A stretch of DNA of 6,962 nt from NCBI GenBank assembly GCA_002360295.1, contig DEQI01000031.1:1-6962 (forward strand), written 5' to 3'. Positions 1 to 5,933 of the stretch are shown here, one piece after another. The notes beneath the pieces were generated by a model. It was given only the letters and a program-made list of their open reading frames with translations. It searched no databases and was not told the origin of the DNA. The DNA is from Planococcaceae bacterium UBA3370 (GTDB lineage: Bacteria > Bacillota > Bacilli > Bacillales_A > Planococcaceae). The position numbers and the translations under genes were made by a program. Each line of letters starts with the position of its first letter. Position 1 is the stretch's first letter.

Positions 1-2
1 TA

Positions 3-548
3 GCTGGAGTAGATGGGCTCGTTCTTGTAACAGCTGGAGCTGGTGGTCATGGCGGAACATTGAATCCCTTTGCCTTTATTTTAGAAGTTCGATCGTTCTT
101 TAAAGGAACGATTTGTTTAGCTGGAACCATTTCTACTGGAGCTGACATAGTGGCAGCTCGTTTAATGGGCGCTGATTATGCTTATATGGGAACACGTTTC
201 TTGACGGCTACTGAAGGAAATACGACAGATGATTTTAAAAAGATGGTCATTGGAAGCGGCATTGAGGATATCATTTATACGGACGCCTTTAGTGGTGTAA
301 ATGCGAATTATTTAATTCCTTCGATTATTAAAAATGGTTTTGATCCGGCGAAATTGCAATCGAAAGGAAAGCTAGATTTTTCTGTAATGACCGATGCAAA
401 AGCTTGGAAAGATATTTGGTCGGCAGGACAAGGGGTTGGGAGCGTAAAAAATACCCAAACTATTGCTGAAATCGCTGAGGAATTACGTGTACAAATGCAA
501 GAAGCTATTCATATTGCAGGTACGCTATTAACAACTGAAAAAGTGTAA
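3..548 (+). CDS. Nitronate monooxygenase (2-nitropropane dioxygenase family), C-terminal part; 5' end outside window
   Basis: FMN-dependent TIM-barrel enzyme that oxidises alkyl nitronates such as propionate 3-nitronate to carbonyl compounds and nitrite; cytosolic. The frame is open to the left edge, so the gene starts outside the window; a TTG at 60 lies inside the conserved core and is not the start. About 181 residues are visible. They begin with AGVDGLVLV and AGAGGHGG, which carries the family's catalytic His. Next come AGTISTG and GADYAYMGTRF, the phosphate-binding segments for FMN, and near the end WSAGQGVG, typical of the family's C-terminus. Full members have about 320-360 residues, so roughly the second half is present. 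The frame is intact and ends just before a terminator. The neighbour across the terminator is convergent, so nothing here indicates a pathway partner. The family is clear; the exact substrate is not, because many members are annotated only by homology. Confidence 0.93.
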   Translation, partial: AGVDGLVLVTAGAGGHGGTLNPFAFILEVRSFFKGTICLAGTISTGADIVAARLMGADYAYMGTRFLTATEGNTTDDFKKMVIGSGIEDIIYTDAFSGVNANYLIPSIIKNGFDPAKLQSKGKLDFSVMTDAKAWKDIWSAGQGVGSVKNTQTIAEIAEELRVQMQEAIHIAGTLLTTEKV

Positions 549-555
549 GAAGTTA

Positions 556-594
556 GGGGACGTCTAAAAGTTATTGCGAGACTTCCCCCTTTTT
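556..594 (+). terminator. Rho-independent terminator after the nitronate monooxygenase gene
   Basis: It begins 8 nt after the stop codon. The arms GGGGACGTCT (556-565) and AGACTTCCCC (579-588) pair with one C/U mismatch around a 13-nt loop. A run of five T follows at 590-594. It points along the + strand. Read on the - strand there is no T-run, so it is unlikely to also end the convergent gene. Confidence 0.75.
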
Positions 595-684
595 GATATT
601 GGTAAAATTCAATTATACTTTAGTTAAAATTCATAAATAGCCCTATTCGTTTTCTTGTTACCGCAGATCCAATAAAAATCAAAT

Positions 685-1536
685 TTAGTAATCTTCGTTA
701 ATCCAGTGAGAAGGTCTTTGTATATGCGGGGGCAATACTGTTTGATGATTACCTTTAGCTGAATTGATTTGCATTTGAGTTAAAAACATACTTGTGGAAA
801 GATTTGCCCCACCCAAATTGACATCACGTAAATCAGCTCCGATAAAATCAACACCTCTTAAATCTGCATTTCGCAAATCCGCAGCAATTAAATACGCCCC
901 TCTAAAATCAGCCGTTCTTAAATCCTTTCCTTTTACATTCTTACCAACCCAATCAACACCTCTATAGTTTTTTTTCTTTATTTTAAAAACCTTAGAACTG
1001 AGCTCATTTCTGATAAAGTCACTTGTTTCAAGTAGTAACTCGTTTACTGGTAATCGACATCTCAAAATATTTAGTGATAATAAACTATCAGCATCCTGAT
1101 CAGTCAAGCCTTGTAGCTCCTCTAATTGCTTCTTTAATTTATTCTGTAATGCAGGTGAAATACGATAAGTTAATGCTTCTGCAATAAATGCAATCATTTC
1201 ATAAAGCTGTTCCATGATTGGAAATACACGAAACATTTTATTGGCGATAGGAGGATTCTCCTTCCAACTTTGTCCATTAAAAGTACCCTGAGAAACTTTT
1301 TGACCTGCACCTAAACAGTCGAACACTGTGCATCCCCTAAATCCTTTATTGCTTAAATCCTTATGAATTTTACACAAGTAATCTGTTTGTAAATTCGGAC
1401 AGGGTGTTTCTGCTGGTTTATTAATGGCAAAATCACTAGATGCTACAATATTAAGTGCTGTACAGCAAAGTCCAAAGCATTTACTACAGTCAGCTTTTAA
1501 ACTTCCTCTGCTGTATTTGGCTAATTCATTCATCAT
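685..1536 (-). CDS. Cys-rich N-terminal domain plus pentapeptide-repeat protein, function unknown
   Basis: A 283-residue, two-part protein. The N-terminal part has a Cys cluster, DCSKCFGLCC (C17, C20, C24, C25), then C46 in PCPNL, C55, C69 in GFRGC and C74. This layout resembles the CxxCxxxCC metal-chelating families (YkgJ-like), so zinc or iron binding is plausible but inferred. A mostly helical linker with one more Cys (C160) follows. About nine pentapeptide repeats of the A(D/N)LxX type (DLRTA, DFRGA, DLRNA, DLRGV, DFIGA, NLGGA) occupy roughly residues 204-253 and should form a short right-handed beta-helix. There is no signal peptide or membrane segment, so it is probably cytosolic. Start choice: an upstream TTG at 1557 would add seven residues, but the GAAGAAGGG ribosome site lies inside that stretch and fits the ATG at 1536 (or the adjacent ATG at 1533). 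The gene follows a remnant of another gene and may be transcribed with it and pyrE. Pentapeptide proteins range from gyrase protection to unknown roles; I assign none. Confidence 0.85.
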   Translation of the reverse strand: MMNELAKYSRGSLKADCSKCFGLCCTALNIVASSDFAINKPAETPCPNLQTDYLCKIHKDLSNKGFRGCTVFDCLGAGQKVSQGTFNGQSWKENPPIANKMFRVFPIMEQLYEMIAFIAEALTYRISPALQNKLKKQLEELQGLTDQDADSLLSLNILRCRLPVNELLLETSDFIRNELSSKVFKIKKKNYRGVDWVGKNVKGKDLRTADFRGAYLIAADLRNADLRGVDFIGADLRDVNLGGANLSTSMFLTQMQINSAKGNHQTVLPPHIQRPSHWINEDY

Positions 1537-1540
1537 TTTA

Positions 1541-1551
1541 TGCCCTTCTTC
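1541..1551 (-). promoter_or_regulatory. Ribosome binding site that sets the start of the pentapeptide gene
   Basis: On the - strand GAAGAAGGG lies 6 nt before the ATG at 1536 and 9 nt before the ATG at 1533. It falls inside the seven codons that would be added by the TTG at 1557, which argues for one of the ATG starts. Confidence 0.6.
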
Positions 1552-1702
1552 ATTCAAAATTTCGTGATATTCCTACCGTGCCATTAACAAAAACTGTATT
1601 AATAAAAAGAGAATTATCCTGACCTTTAAAGGCCGCAGTATAAAAATAGCGTCCATCCCTTCTTGGATCAACGCCTAAGTTACCTACATGAGAAAAACTA
1701 TT
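1550..1702 (-). pseudogene. Remnant: C-terminal fragment of an unrecognised gene
   Basis: An open frame of 50 codons ends in TGA at 1552-1550 and is bounded upstream by an in-frame TAA at 1705-1703. It has no ATG, GTG or TTG, so it cannot be translated as a gene of its own. The product reads like real protein: it contains LGVDPRRDGRYFYTAAFKG and then DNSLFINTVFVNGTVG, a beta-rich pattern of alternating hydrophobic and polar residues. The stop lies 13 nt before the pentapeptide gene's ATG, the spacing of an upstream operon partner, while the other end abuts the pyrE stop by 11 nt. The simplest reading is that a deletion joined pyrE to the last 50 codons of a gene that once preceded the pentapeptide gene. 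I do not recognise the family, and chance openness of a 50-codon frame cannot be excluded. Confidence 0.45.
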
Positions 1703-1713
1703 TTATACGTATT

Positions 1714-2241
1714 TTATTTTGTAACTGGGAGTAAATCTTCCATTGTCAGTAGCGAGTGTAATAGCAATTGTGCTTCGAGTAAGTTTTCTTTACCTGACTG
1801 ATTTCTGTCGATTACACATAACACATTTTTTACTTTTGCACCAACTTTTTTTAAATCTTCTGCACTTAGTATAATTTGTCCACCGGTAGTTACAACATCC
1901 TCGATTATACAAACATTTTTATTTTGAATATCAATACCTTCAGCTAGTTTACATGTCCCATAAGATTTTGCTTCTTTTCTAACAAATACAACTGGAATTC
2001 CTGTTTTTAATGATAATGCTGTCGCAATTGGAATACCCCCCATTTCTAAGCCAGCCAAAACTTCAGTACCCGCTGGTATTAATTGAGACAGTTGGTTTGC
2101 GATCTCTTGCAAAAGTGTTGGATTCGATTCAAATAAATATTTATCAAAATACTCGTTTGATATGAGTCCTGATCTTAACTTAAATTCACCATTTAGATGG
2201 GCTACATTATAAATCTCTTGAGCTGATTGTTTTTGGTCCAC
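1714..2241 (-). CDS. pyrE: Orotate phosphoribosyltransferase-like protein (short PyrE type)
   Basis: Type I phosphoribosyltransferase of the orotate family, which transfers the ribose-5-phosphate of PRPP to a base (orotate to OMP in UMP synthesis). Visible are FKLRSGLISNEYFDKY (residues 20-35), the GLEMGGIPIA segment (64-73), a flexible-loop stretch RKEAKSYGTCKLAEG (88-102), and the PRPP motif VCIIEDVVTTGGQ (110-122) with its acidic pair. In the loop, a Tyr stands where classical PyrE has the His of KxHG. At 175 residues it is shorter than the roughly 200-215 of pyr-operon PyrE, and no other pyr genes are nearby. It may therefore be a second, standalone copy or an enzyme for another base. It starts at GTG, supported by AGGAGGG 7 nt upstream. 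It follows the Nudix gene by 131 bp on the same strand and may be co-transcribed with it. I see no terminator before the gene remnant that follows. Confidence 0.82.
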   Translation of the reverse strand: MDQKQSAQEIYNVAHLNGEFKLRSGLISNEYFDKYLFESNPTLLQEIANQLSQLIPAGTEVLAGLEMGGIPIATALSLKTGIPVVFVRKEAKSYGTCKLAEGIDIQNKNVCIIEDVVTTGGQIILSAEDLKKVGAKVKNVLCVIDRNQSGKENLLEAQLLLHSLLTMEDLLPVTK

Positions 2242-2248
2242 TATTAAT

Positions 2249-2255
2249 CCCTCCT
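2249..2255 (-). promoter_or_regulatory. Strong ribosome binding site for the GTG start of pyrE
   Basis: AGGAGGG on the - strand lies 7 nt before the GTG at 2241-2239. This is near-optimal spacing and fixes a non-ATG start; there is no ATG at the start of the frame. Confidence 0.75.
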
Positions 2256-2341
2256 AAAATTCCGACTAAACATATTTAAACACAATTGTTAATTATTTTA
2301 TCCCTATCAATGAATAATAATATTTATCCATCTTCAACTAA

Positions 2342-2366
2342 GCGACTGCTCTTATTGAACAATCGC
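2342..2366 (-). repeat. Hairpin just after the Nudix stop codon, without a T-run
   Basis: On the - strand GCGATTGTTC and GAGCAGTCGC pair over 10 bp with two G-U wobbles around the loop AATAA. The wobbles become C/A mismatches on the + strand, so the fold is an RNA structure of the - strand transcript. It begins 7 nt after the Nudix stop. No T-run follows, so it is not a standard terminator. Its tip resembles that of the hairpin after cobC (TGTTCAATAA followed by GAGCA), suggesting a shared repeat family. Confidence 0.5.
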
Positions 2367-2372
2367 ACTCTA

Positions 2373-2960
2373 TTACTCGAAAAAGGATGTATTAATAAAG
2401 TGTTCCATTAGCTCGGTTTCTTCATTTAATAATCGTGAAAGAAATAATAATTGAGGAAATGGTTGTAGGATTAAATTCTTATCTATTTCTGTTTTTAATA
2501 TAGAAACTCCACCCATTTTTTGATAATCAATTAAAGTTATTTTCTTTTGGCAAATAAATTGTACATTCTCTGGGGAAAGCAATAATAATCCTTTTGATTC
2601 GGAAGATGGAGCTGGTAGAGTTAATGTATTAGATAAATACATGATTGAATAAGAAGATTCTTCATTGCCCTTCATTAGAATAGGTACAACGGGTTCATCT
2701 ATATTAACTTTAGTAGGTTCCTCGTTCCACTCACTAAGGGAAAATGTCGTATTAGGATTAAAGGGGATCATTTCTACTTGAGCTTCTTCAAAAACTTCAC
2801 GTTTTGCTGTCTCCAACGCTGTTTCATTCCCCTCTCGATGCCCTCCTAATCTGACTACTCCAAGTTTGTCGCCTTCTTTTGTTGGACCAACTTGAAATAC
2901 AAATAATCCTTTATATAAAACATAAGCACCAGAAGTTCGTACATTAGTAGGGATGAACAT
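2373..2960 (-). CDS. Nudix hydrolase family protein
   Basis: Nudix enzymes hydrolyse a nucleoside diphosphate linked to another moiety, using a metal bound by the Nudix box. Here the box spans residues 40-62: G40, E46, then R54-E55 and E58-E59, matching Gx5Ex7REuxEExGu except that the late Gly is Gln (Q61). The box starts in RLGGHREGNE and its catalytic REVFEE core is intact, so activity is likely. The N-terminal strand segment (SGAYVLYKGLFVFQVGPTK) fits the Nudix fold. The protein is 195 residues, with a C-terminal part of about 90 residues that I do not recognise. The start is the ATG at 2960, with AGGAGG at the expected distance. No signal peptide or membrane segment is seen. It lies upstream of pyrE on the same strand, so a role in nucleotide housekeeping is possible but inferred. 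The substrate cannot be read from the sequence. Confidence 0.85.
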   Translation of the reverse strand: MFIPTNVRTSGAYVLYKGLFVFQVGPTKEGDKLGVVRLGGHREGNETALETAKREVFEEAQVEMIPFNPNTTFSLSEWNEEPTKVNIDEPVVPILMKGNEESSYSIMYLSNTLTLPAPSSESKGLLLLSPENVQFICQKKITLIDYQKMGGVSILKTEIDKNLILQPFPQLLFLSRLLNEETELMEHFINTSFFE

Positions 2961-3057
2961 AGTTAACCTCCTTGTCCTAATTTTTTCTTCGACTAAACTA
3001 TTTCACTTCTTCTTGAAGTAATACACCCGTTCACAACTCTAATTTCACTGATGATAA

Positions 3058-3087
3058 ATAATAAAACAAAGTTGAAACAGTACTCAA
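3058..3087 (-). promoter_or_regulatory. Possible sigma-A promoter of the Nudix-pyrE genes
   Basis: On the - strand, TTGAGT (3082-3087) and TATTAT (3058-3063) are separated by 18 bp. This matches the vegetative consensus at 4 of 6 and 5 of 6 positions. Transcription would start near 3050, about 90 nt before the Nudix ATG. The region is AT-rich, so chance matches are common. Confidence 0.35.
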
Positions 3088-3198
3088 AATTCAATGCGAT
3101 AACACACATATATATTTCCAAATTCACAGTTTTCTACATTGGTATAATTCTACAGGTCTAGCCAAAACCCTTTTTACTAATCGCTTCATTCACACAAT

Positions 3199-3223
3199 AA
3201 AAAAAGAGCCGTCTTAGCAGCTC
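3199..3223 (-). terminator. Second, orphan intrinsic terminator on the cob strand
   Basis: On the - strand GAGCTG (3223-3218) pairs with CGGCTC (3211-3206), including one wobble, around the 6-nt loop CTAAGA. Seven T follow (3205-3199). It lies about 95 nt beyond the cobC terminator with no full gene between, so it is either a backup terminator or ends a separate short transcript. An alternative pairing of GTCTT with AAGAC would compete with the terminator stem. Confidence 0.7.
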
Positions 3224-3316
3224 AAGACTCTGTAATGAAAGCACCCTCATAGTGAAAATATGTATCCATCAGGAACACTTCATTACCAAGCAATTAACTA
3301 AATCTAATATGAATGA

Positions 3317-3360
3317 AAAAGAGGATATATGCTCATTTATTGAACATAATATCCTCTTTA
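3317..3360 (-). terminator. Long hairpin terminator after cobC
   Basis: An 11-bp perfect inverted repeat (AAAGAGGATAT at 3319-3329 and its complement at 3350-3360) continues inward, giving about 18 bp on the - strand with one wobble and one bulge and a loop of about 5 nt. The 3' arm ends in TTTTT (3321-3317). It begins 3 nt after the cobC stop codon, so it ends the cbiZ-cbiB-cobD-cobC transcript. The short T-run and A-rich far side could also allow weak function on the + strand. Confidence 0.8.
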
Positions 3361-3363
3361 TTC

Positions 3364-3948
3364 TTAACTAGGTACTTCATCTTTTAATATCTTTATACGC
3401 CCTTCATTCCATTGTAAACGAATTGCTGTAGCGCCTTTTACAATGCCACCATCCCATAGCTGCGCAAGGGGTAATTCTTTAATATGTGCTAATAGACACA
3501 TGATGGCTACACCATGAGACACAACAAGTAGATTTCCCCTGCTAACACTTATATCCTCTAAACATTGCTTCATTCTTTTTGTCACACTTGTAAAGGACTC
3601 TTGATTAGTTGGTTTAAAAAGATGTGGTGCGTGTATATACGTTTGATAGGGCCTAGTTTGTTGGAGTCTATTTATTTGTTGTCCTTGCCACTCGCCTAAA
3701 AAGATTTCCCGTAACCGCGCGTCTTGCTGAATAAGTTTATTGGGAGCAATTAGCTTTGCTGTTTCGATCGCACGCCCTAAATCACTCGCAAAGACATAGT
3801 CAAACTCCACTTCCTCTAATTCTTGCTGCAAGGCCAATGCCGCTTTTTTACCTTCTTCAGTTAAAGGAGAATCTTTCCAGCCCTGCAATATCCTCTGTCT
3901 ATTCCACTCTGTTTCTCCGTGTCTAACGAGATAAATGATTGTTTGCAT
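3364..3948 (-). CDS. cobC: Histidine phosphatase, probable alpha-ribazole phosphatase (CobC)
   Basis: Member of the phosphoglycerate-mutase-like histidine phosphatase family. The N-terminal LVRHGETEWN carries the phospho-accepting H10 next to R9. R59 in SDLGRAIETA, E81 in LREIFLGEWQG and H145 in VVSHGVA complete the usual catalytic pocket. At 194 residues it has the family's normal length and no signal peptide, so it is cytosolic. Sequence alone would allow other phosphatases of this family. The position as last gene of a cbiZ-cbiB-cobD cluster points to CobC, which removes the 5'-phosphate of alpha-ribazole phosphate or of adenosylcobalamin phosphate in the final steps of cobamide assembly. 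The ATG lies inside the end of cobD (26-nt overlap). The nearest Shine-Dalgarno-like stretch, AAGGGA, is 12 nt away, farther than optimal, so translation is probably coupled to cobD. A strong terminator follows directly. Confidence 0.85.
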   Translation of the reverse strand: MQTIIYLVRHGETEWNRQRILQGWKDSPLTEEGKKAALALQQELEEVEFDYVFASDLGRAIETAKLIAPNKLIQQDARLREIFLGEWQGQQINRLQQTRPYQTYIHAPHLFKPTNQESFTSVTKRMKQCLEDISVSRGNLLVVSHGVAIMCLLAHIKELPLAQLWDGGIVKGATAIRLQWNEGRIKILKDEVPS

Positions 3949-5005
3949 AGTTTAAAAACTTCCCTTTAAATAGCTCCATTTTCCATTCGTCTTTTAATGC
4001 TATACGGAACCATTGGCCATCCATGCCTTTGAAATTTTGCGTATGACGAAGAACGATCCCTTCTTTTAATAAGTAAAAATAAAAATCAGCTGCATCCCTA
4101 TTTTGGGGTAACCGAAAAGCAAGGTAATTTGTTTGACTTTGCGTCACCATACATCCTCTGCTTTCTAAAAATCGAGTCATGTTGTCACGCATTTCGTTTG
4201 CATATTGTCTAGATTTTTCACAGAAAAGCTCTTCTTCAAGAGCCTGTAACCCAAGCTCTATGGCTAGTCCACTAACATTCCAATGAGGCAAATTTTTCTT
4301 TAATCGTACTGCTTGTTGGGAAAGACAATAACCTAAGCGAACACCAGCCATACTATACATTTTCGTCATCGAGCGCATAACAAATAAATGAGGATACATA
4401 TCGATTAAATCAAGGACAGATTCCGACTCATCTGTCCAATCCATAAATGCTTCATCAACTACAACATCACAATGAACTTGTTGGCCATAAGTGATGATTT
4501 CAGTGAGTAGTTCCTTTTGAATCACAACACCAGTCGGGTTATTTGGATTGCATAAATAAATAACGCTCGCTTCTATCATCGCTTCTTTTATTTTTTCTAT
4601 TGGGAGTGAATAGGTCTCCATTTCATCGACAATGATTGAGATGATTTGTGTATTTTGCTGTTGCAATGTTCGGGCATATTCAGAAAATGAAGGTTCTATG
4701 ATGATTGCTTTGTTATTCGCGTACAGTTTGGACAGTGCCATTAATAGCTCGGCCGCTCCGTTTCCGATAACAATATGTTCCTTCTTTACTTGATGTAAGT
4801 TTGCAAGCTTGGAACGGAACGGCTCCGCCTCCTCATGTGGATAATGTGCGATTTTTTCCAATAAAGAAGGCCAAACAGCAGAAAAACTTTGTGGATAGCC
4901 AAAGTGATTAACGTTTTCACTTAAGTCAATGATTTGTGTAGGCAAATCAAGCCCGAGCTTTTCATATAATGTCATTGGATTAGCTCCATGAGCCGGATAT
5001 TGCAT
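3923..5005 (-). CDS. cobD: L-threonine-O-3-phosphate decarboxylase (CobD), PLP-dependent
   Basis: Fold-type I PLP enzyme related to histidinol-phosphate aminotransferase. It decarboxylates L-threonine phosphate to (R)-1-amino-2-propanol O-2-phosphate, the linker CbiB attaches. The N-terminal HGANP followed by IIDLSENVNHFGYP resembles the HGGN...DFSxNxNPxG start of CobD proteins and helps separate it from HisC. Further motifs: GNGAAELL (81-88), the PLP-contacting CNPNNPTG (152-159), D184 in VVDEAF, the Schiff-base lysine K215 in SMTKMYSMAG with R223 nearby, and substrate-carboxylate R334 in WFRIA. Its 360 residues are normal for the family. The start is the ATG at 5005, with GGGAGG 8 nt upstream; it overlaps cbiB by 26 nt and cobC by 26 nt. 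HisC is the main alternative, but the cobamide neighbours make CobD much more likely. In the Pseudomonas naming system the related protein is called CobC. Confidence 0.9.
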   Translation of the reverse strand: MQYPAHGANPMTLYEKLGLDLPTQIIDLSENVNHFGYPQSFSAVWPSLLEKIAHYPHEEAEPFRSKLANLHQVKKEHIVIGNGAAELLMALSKLYANNKAIIIEPSFSEYARTLQQQNTQIISIIVDEMETYSLPIEKIKEAMIEASVIYLCNPNNPTGVVIQKELLTEIITYGQQVHCDVVVDEAFMDWTDESESVLDLIDMYPHLFVMRSMTKMYSMAGVRLGYCLSQQAVRLKKNLPHWNVSGLAIELGLQALEEELFCEKSRQYANEMRDNMTRFLESRGCMVTQSQTNYLAFRLPQNRDAADFYFYLLKEGIVLRHTQNFKGMDGQWFRIALKDEWKMELFKGKFLNYANNHLSR

Positions 5006-5933
5006 AAAGTATTCCTCCCATCATAAGCGTAAAGACTATGCTCACATGATACATTTGCTGTACAGAGTAGATAATATGTTGTTTTTGCAATGTCACAATG
5101 GGTTCACCCATATAAGCTCGAAACGATGTCACGCCACCGTATACATTTTCTCCACCTAAACGGATACCTAATTGATAAGCGGTCGCGGCTTCCAAATACC
5201 CACTGTTTGGACTTGGATGTTTTTTTGCATCTTGTAGCCAATTGCGTAATCGCTCTTTTAGCGAAAAAGGTCCTTCATTTTTCGTAAATAGTACAATCAA
5301 TAGCCCCGTTATACGACTTGGCACAAAATTGACCACATCATCGAGCTTCGCTGCAAAACGACCATAGTCCATATAGCGCTCATTTTTGTAGCCAATCATT
5401 GAATCCAGCGTATTAATCGCTTTATAAATCCATGCGCCAGTTGCTCCGAATAGCAGTGCATAAAATAGTGGTGCAGTAACACCATCGCTCGTATTTTCTG
5501 ATACCGTTTCAACAACACCACGAACAATTTCCGGCTCCTCTAAATGGTCTGTATCTCGTCCGACAATCCAGCCTAGTTTTGTCCGTGCTTCGGTCATATC
5601 TCCCGCATTTAGCGCATCATAAACAACGATTGCAGCTTGCTTCAAACTTTTTTGTGCAATGGCAATGGTAATAAGCATTATTTCAACCATTAACCAAAGC
5701 CAGAAAGAAAGCAAAGAACTTATTTGTACTATTGTAAAAACAACAATACCTACTAGTAAAACAACGCAACTACTCGTCACAAGTCCTTTTATGTAACGGG
5801 CATGTCCATTATTAAATTGTTTTTCAAAACATGAAATCAGCTTTCCGATCCACATAACTGGATGTGGTAGAGAGCGCGGATCTCCAACAATCCGGTCTAA
5901 CATTACGGCAATAATGGCTATTAGAAAGTTCAT
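4980..5933 (-). CDS. cbiB: Adenosylcobinamide-phosphate synthase CbiB (membrane protein)
   Basis: CbiB joins adenosylcobyric acid to aminopropanol phosphate (from CobD), giving adenosylcobinamide phosphate; it is an integral membrane protein. Family signatures are clear: DRIVGDPRSLPHPVMWIG (13-30), VSENTSDGVTAPLFY (144-158), NTLDSMIGYKNERY (174-187) followed by GRFAAKLDDVVNFVPSR (191-207), and HPSPNSGYLEAATAYQLG (239-256). Hydrophobic segments lie at about 1-11, 51-72, 76-94, 153-171, 207-217 and 296-313. At 317 residues it has the usual length. The ATG overlaps the cbiZ stop as ATGA (4 nt), and a GAGGGG ribosome site lies inside the end of cbiZ, 7 nt before the start. Upstream CbiZ produces its corrinoid substrate and downstream CobD its amine substrate, so the cluster brings both halves of one reaction together. 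Confidence 0.95.
   Translation of the reverse strand: MNFLIAIIAVMLDRIVGDPRSLPHPVMWIGKLISCFEKQFNNGHARYIKGLVTSSCVVLLVGIVVFTIVQISSLLSFWLWLMVEIMLITIAIAQKSLKQAAIVVYDALNAGDMTEARTKLGWIVGRDTDHLEEPEIVRGVVETVSENTSDGVTAPLFYALLFGATGAWIYKAINTLDSMIGYKNERYMDYGRFAAKLDDVVNFVPSRITGLLIVLFTKNEGPFSLKERLRNWLQDAKKHPSPNSGYLEAATAYQLGIRLGGENVYGGVTSFRAYMGEPIVTLQKQHIIYSVQQMYHVSIVFTLMMGGILYAISGSWS

Larger units (their letters stand above)
2974..3363. other. Non-coding stretch of about 390 bp between the Nudix gene and cobC
   Basis: From right to left it holds the cobC terminator hairpin (3317-3360), a 24-codon open frame ending at 3222, a second terminator (3199-3223), about 110 bp of AT-rich DNA where I see nothing clear, and a possible promoter for the Nudix gene (3058-3087). 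A small 5-bp palindrome (ACTTC/GAAGT) lies near 3006-3020. I see no T-box or recognised riboswitch, no tRNA and no transposase remnant. Confidence 0.6.

Noticed and set aside
60..62. TTG as start of the nitronate monooxygenase gene
   Set aside because: The frame continues upstream through the conserved AGAGGHGG motif to the window edge, so this TTG is an internal Leu codon.
1555..1557. TTG as start of the pentapeptide gene
   Set aside because: It has no ribosome site of its own, and the good site GAAGAAGGG lies downstream of it, in front of the ATG at 1536.
3143..3148. TATAAT on the + strand as a promoter
   Set aside because: No -35 box at 16-18 bp upstream and no + strand gene downstream; an AT-rich chance match.
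2984..3363. T-box or cobalamin riboswitch in the long intergenic region
   Set aside because: No T-box core sequence and no B12-box-like sequence is seen on the - strand; the only clear structures are two terminators and a small palindrome.
5090..5287. 65-codon open frame on the + strand
   Set aside because: It lies wholly inside cbiB on the opposite strand, has no ribosome site, and its translation matches nothing; cbiB is well supported by family motifs.
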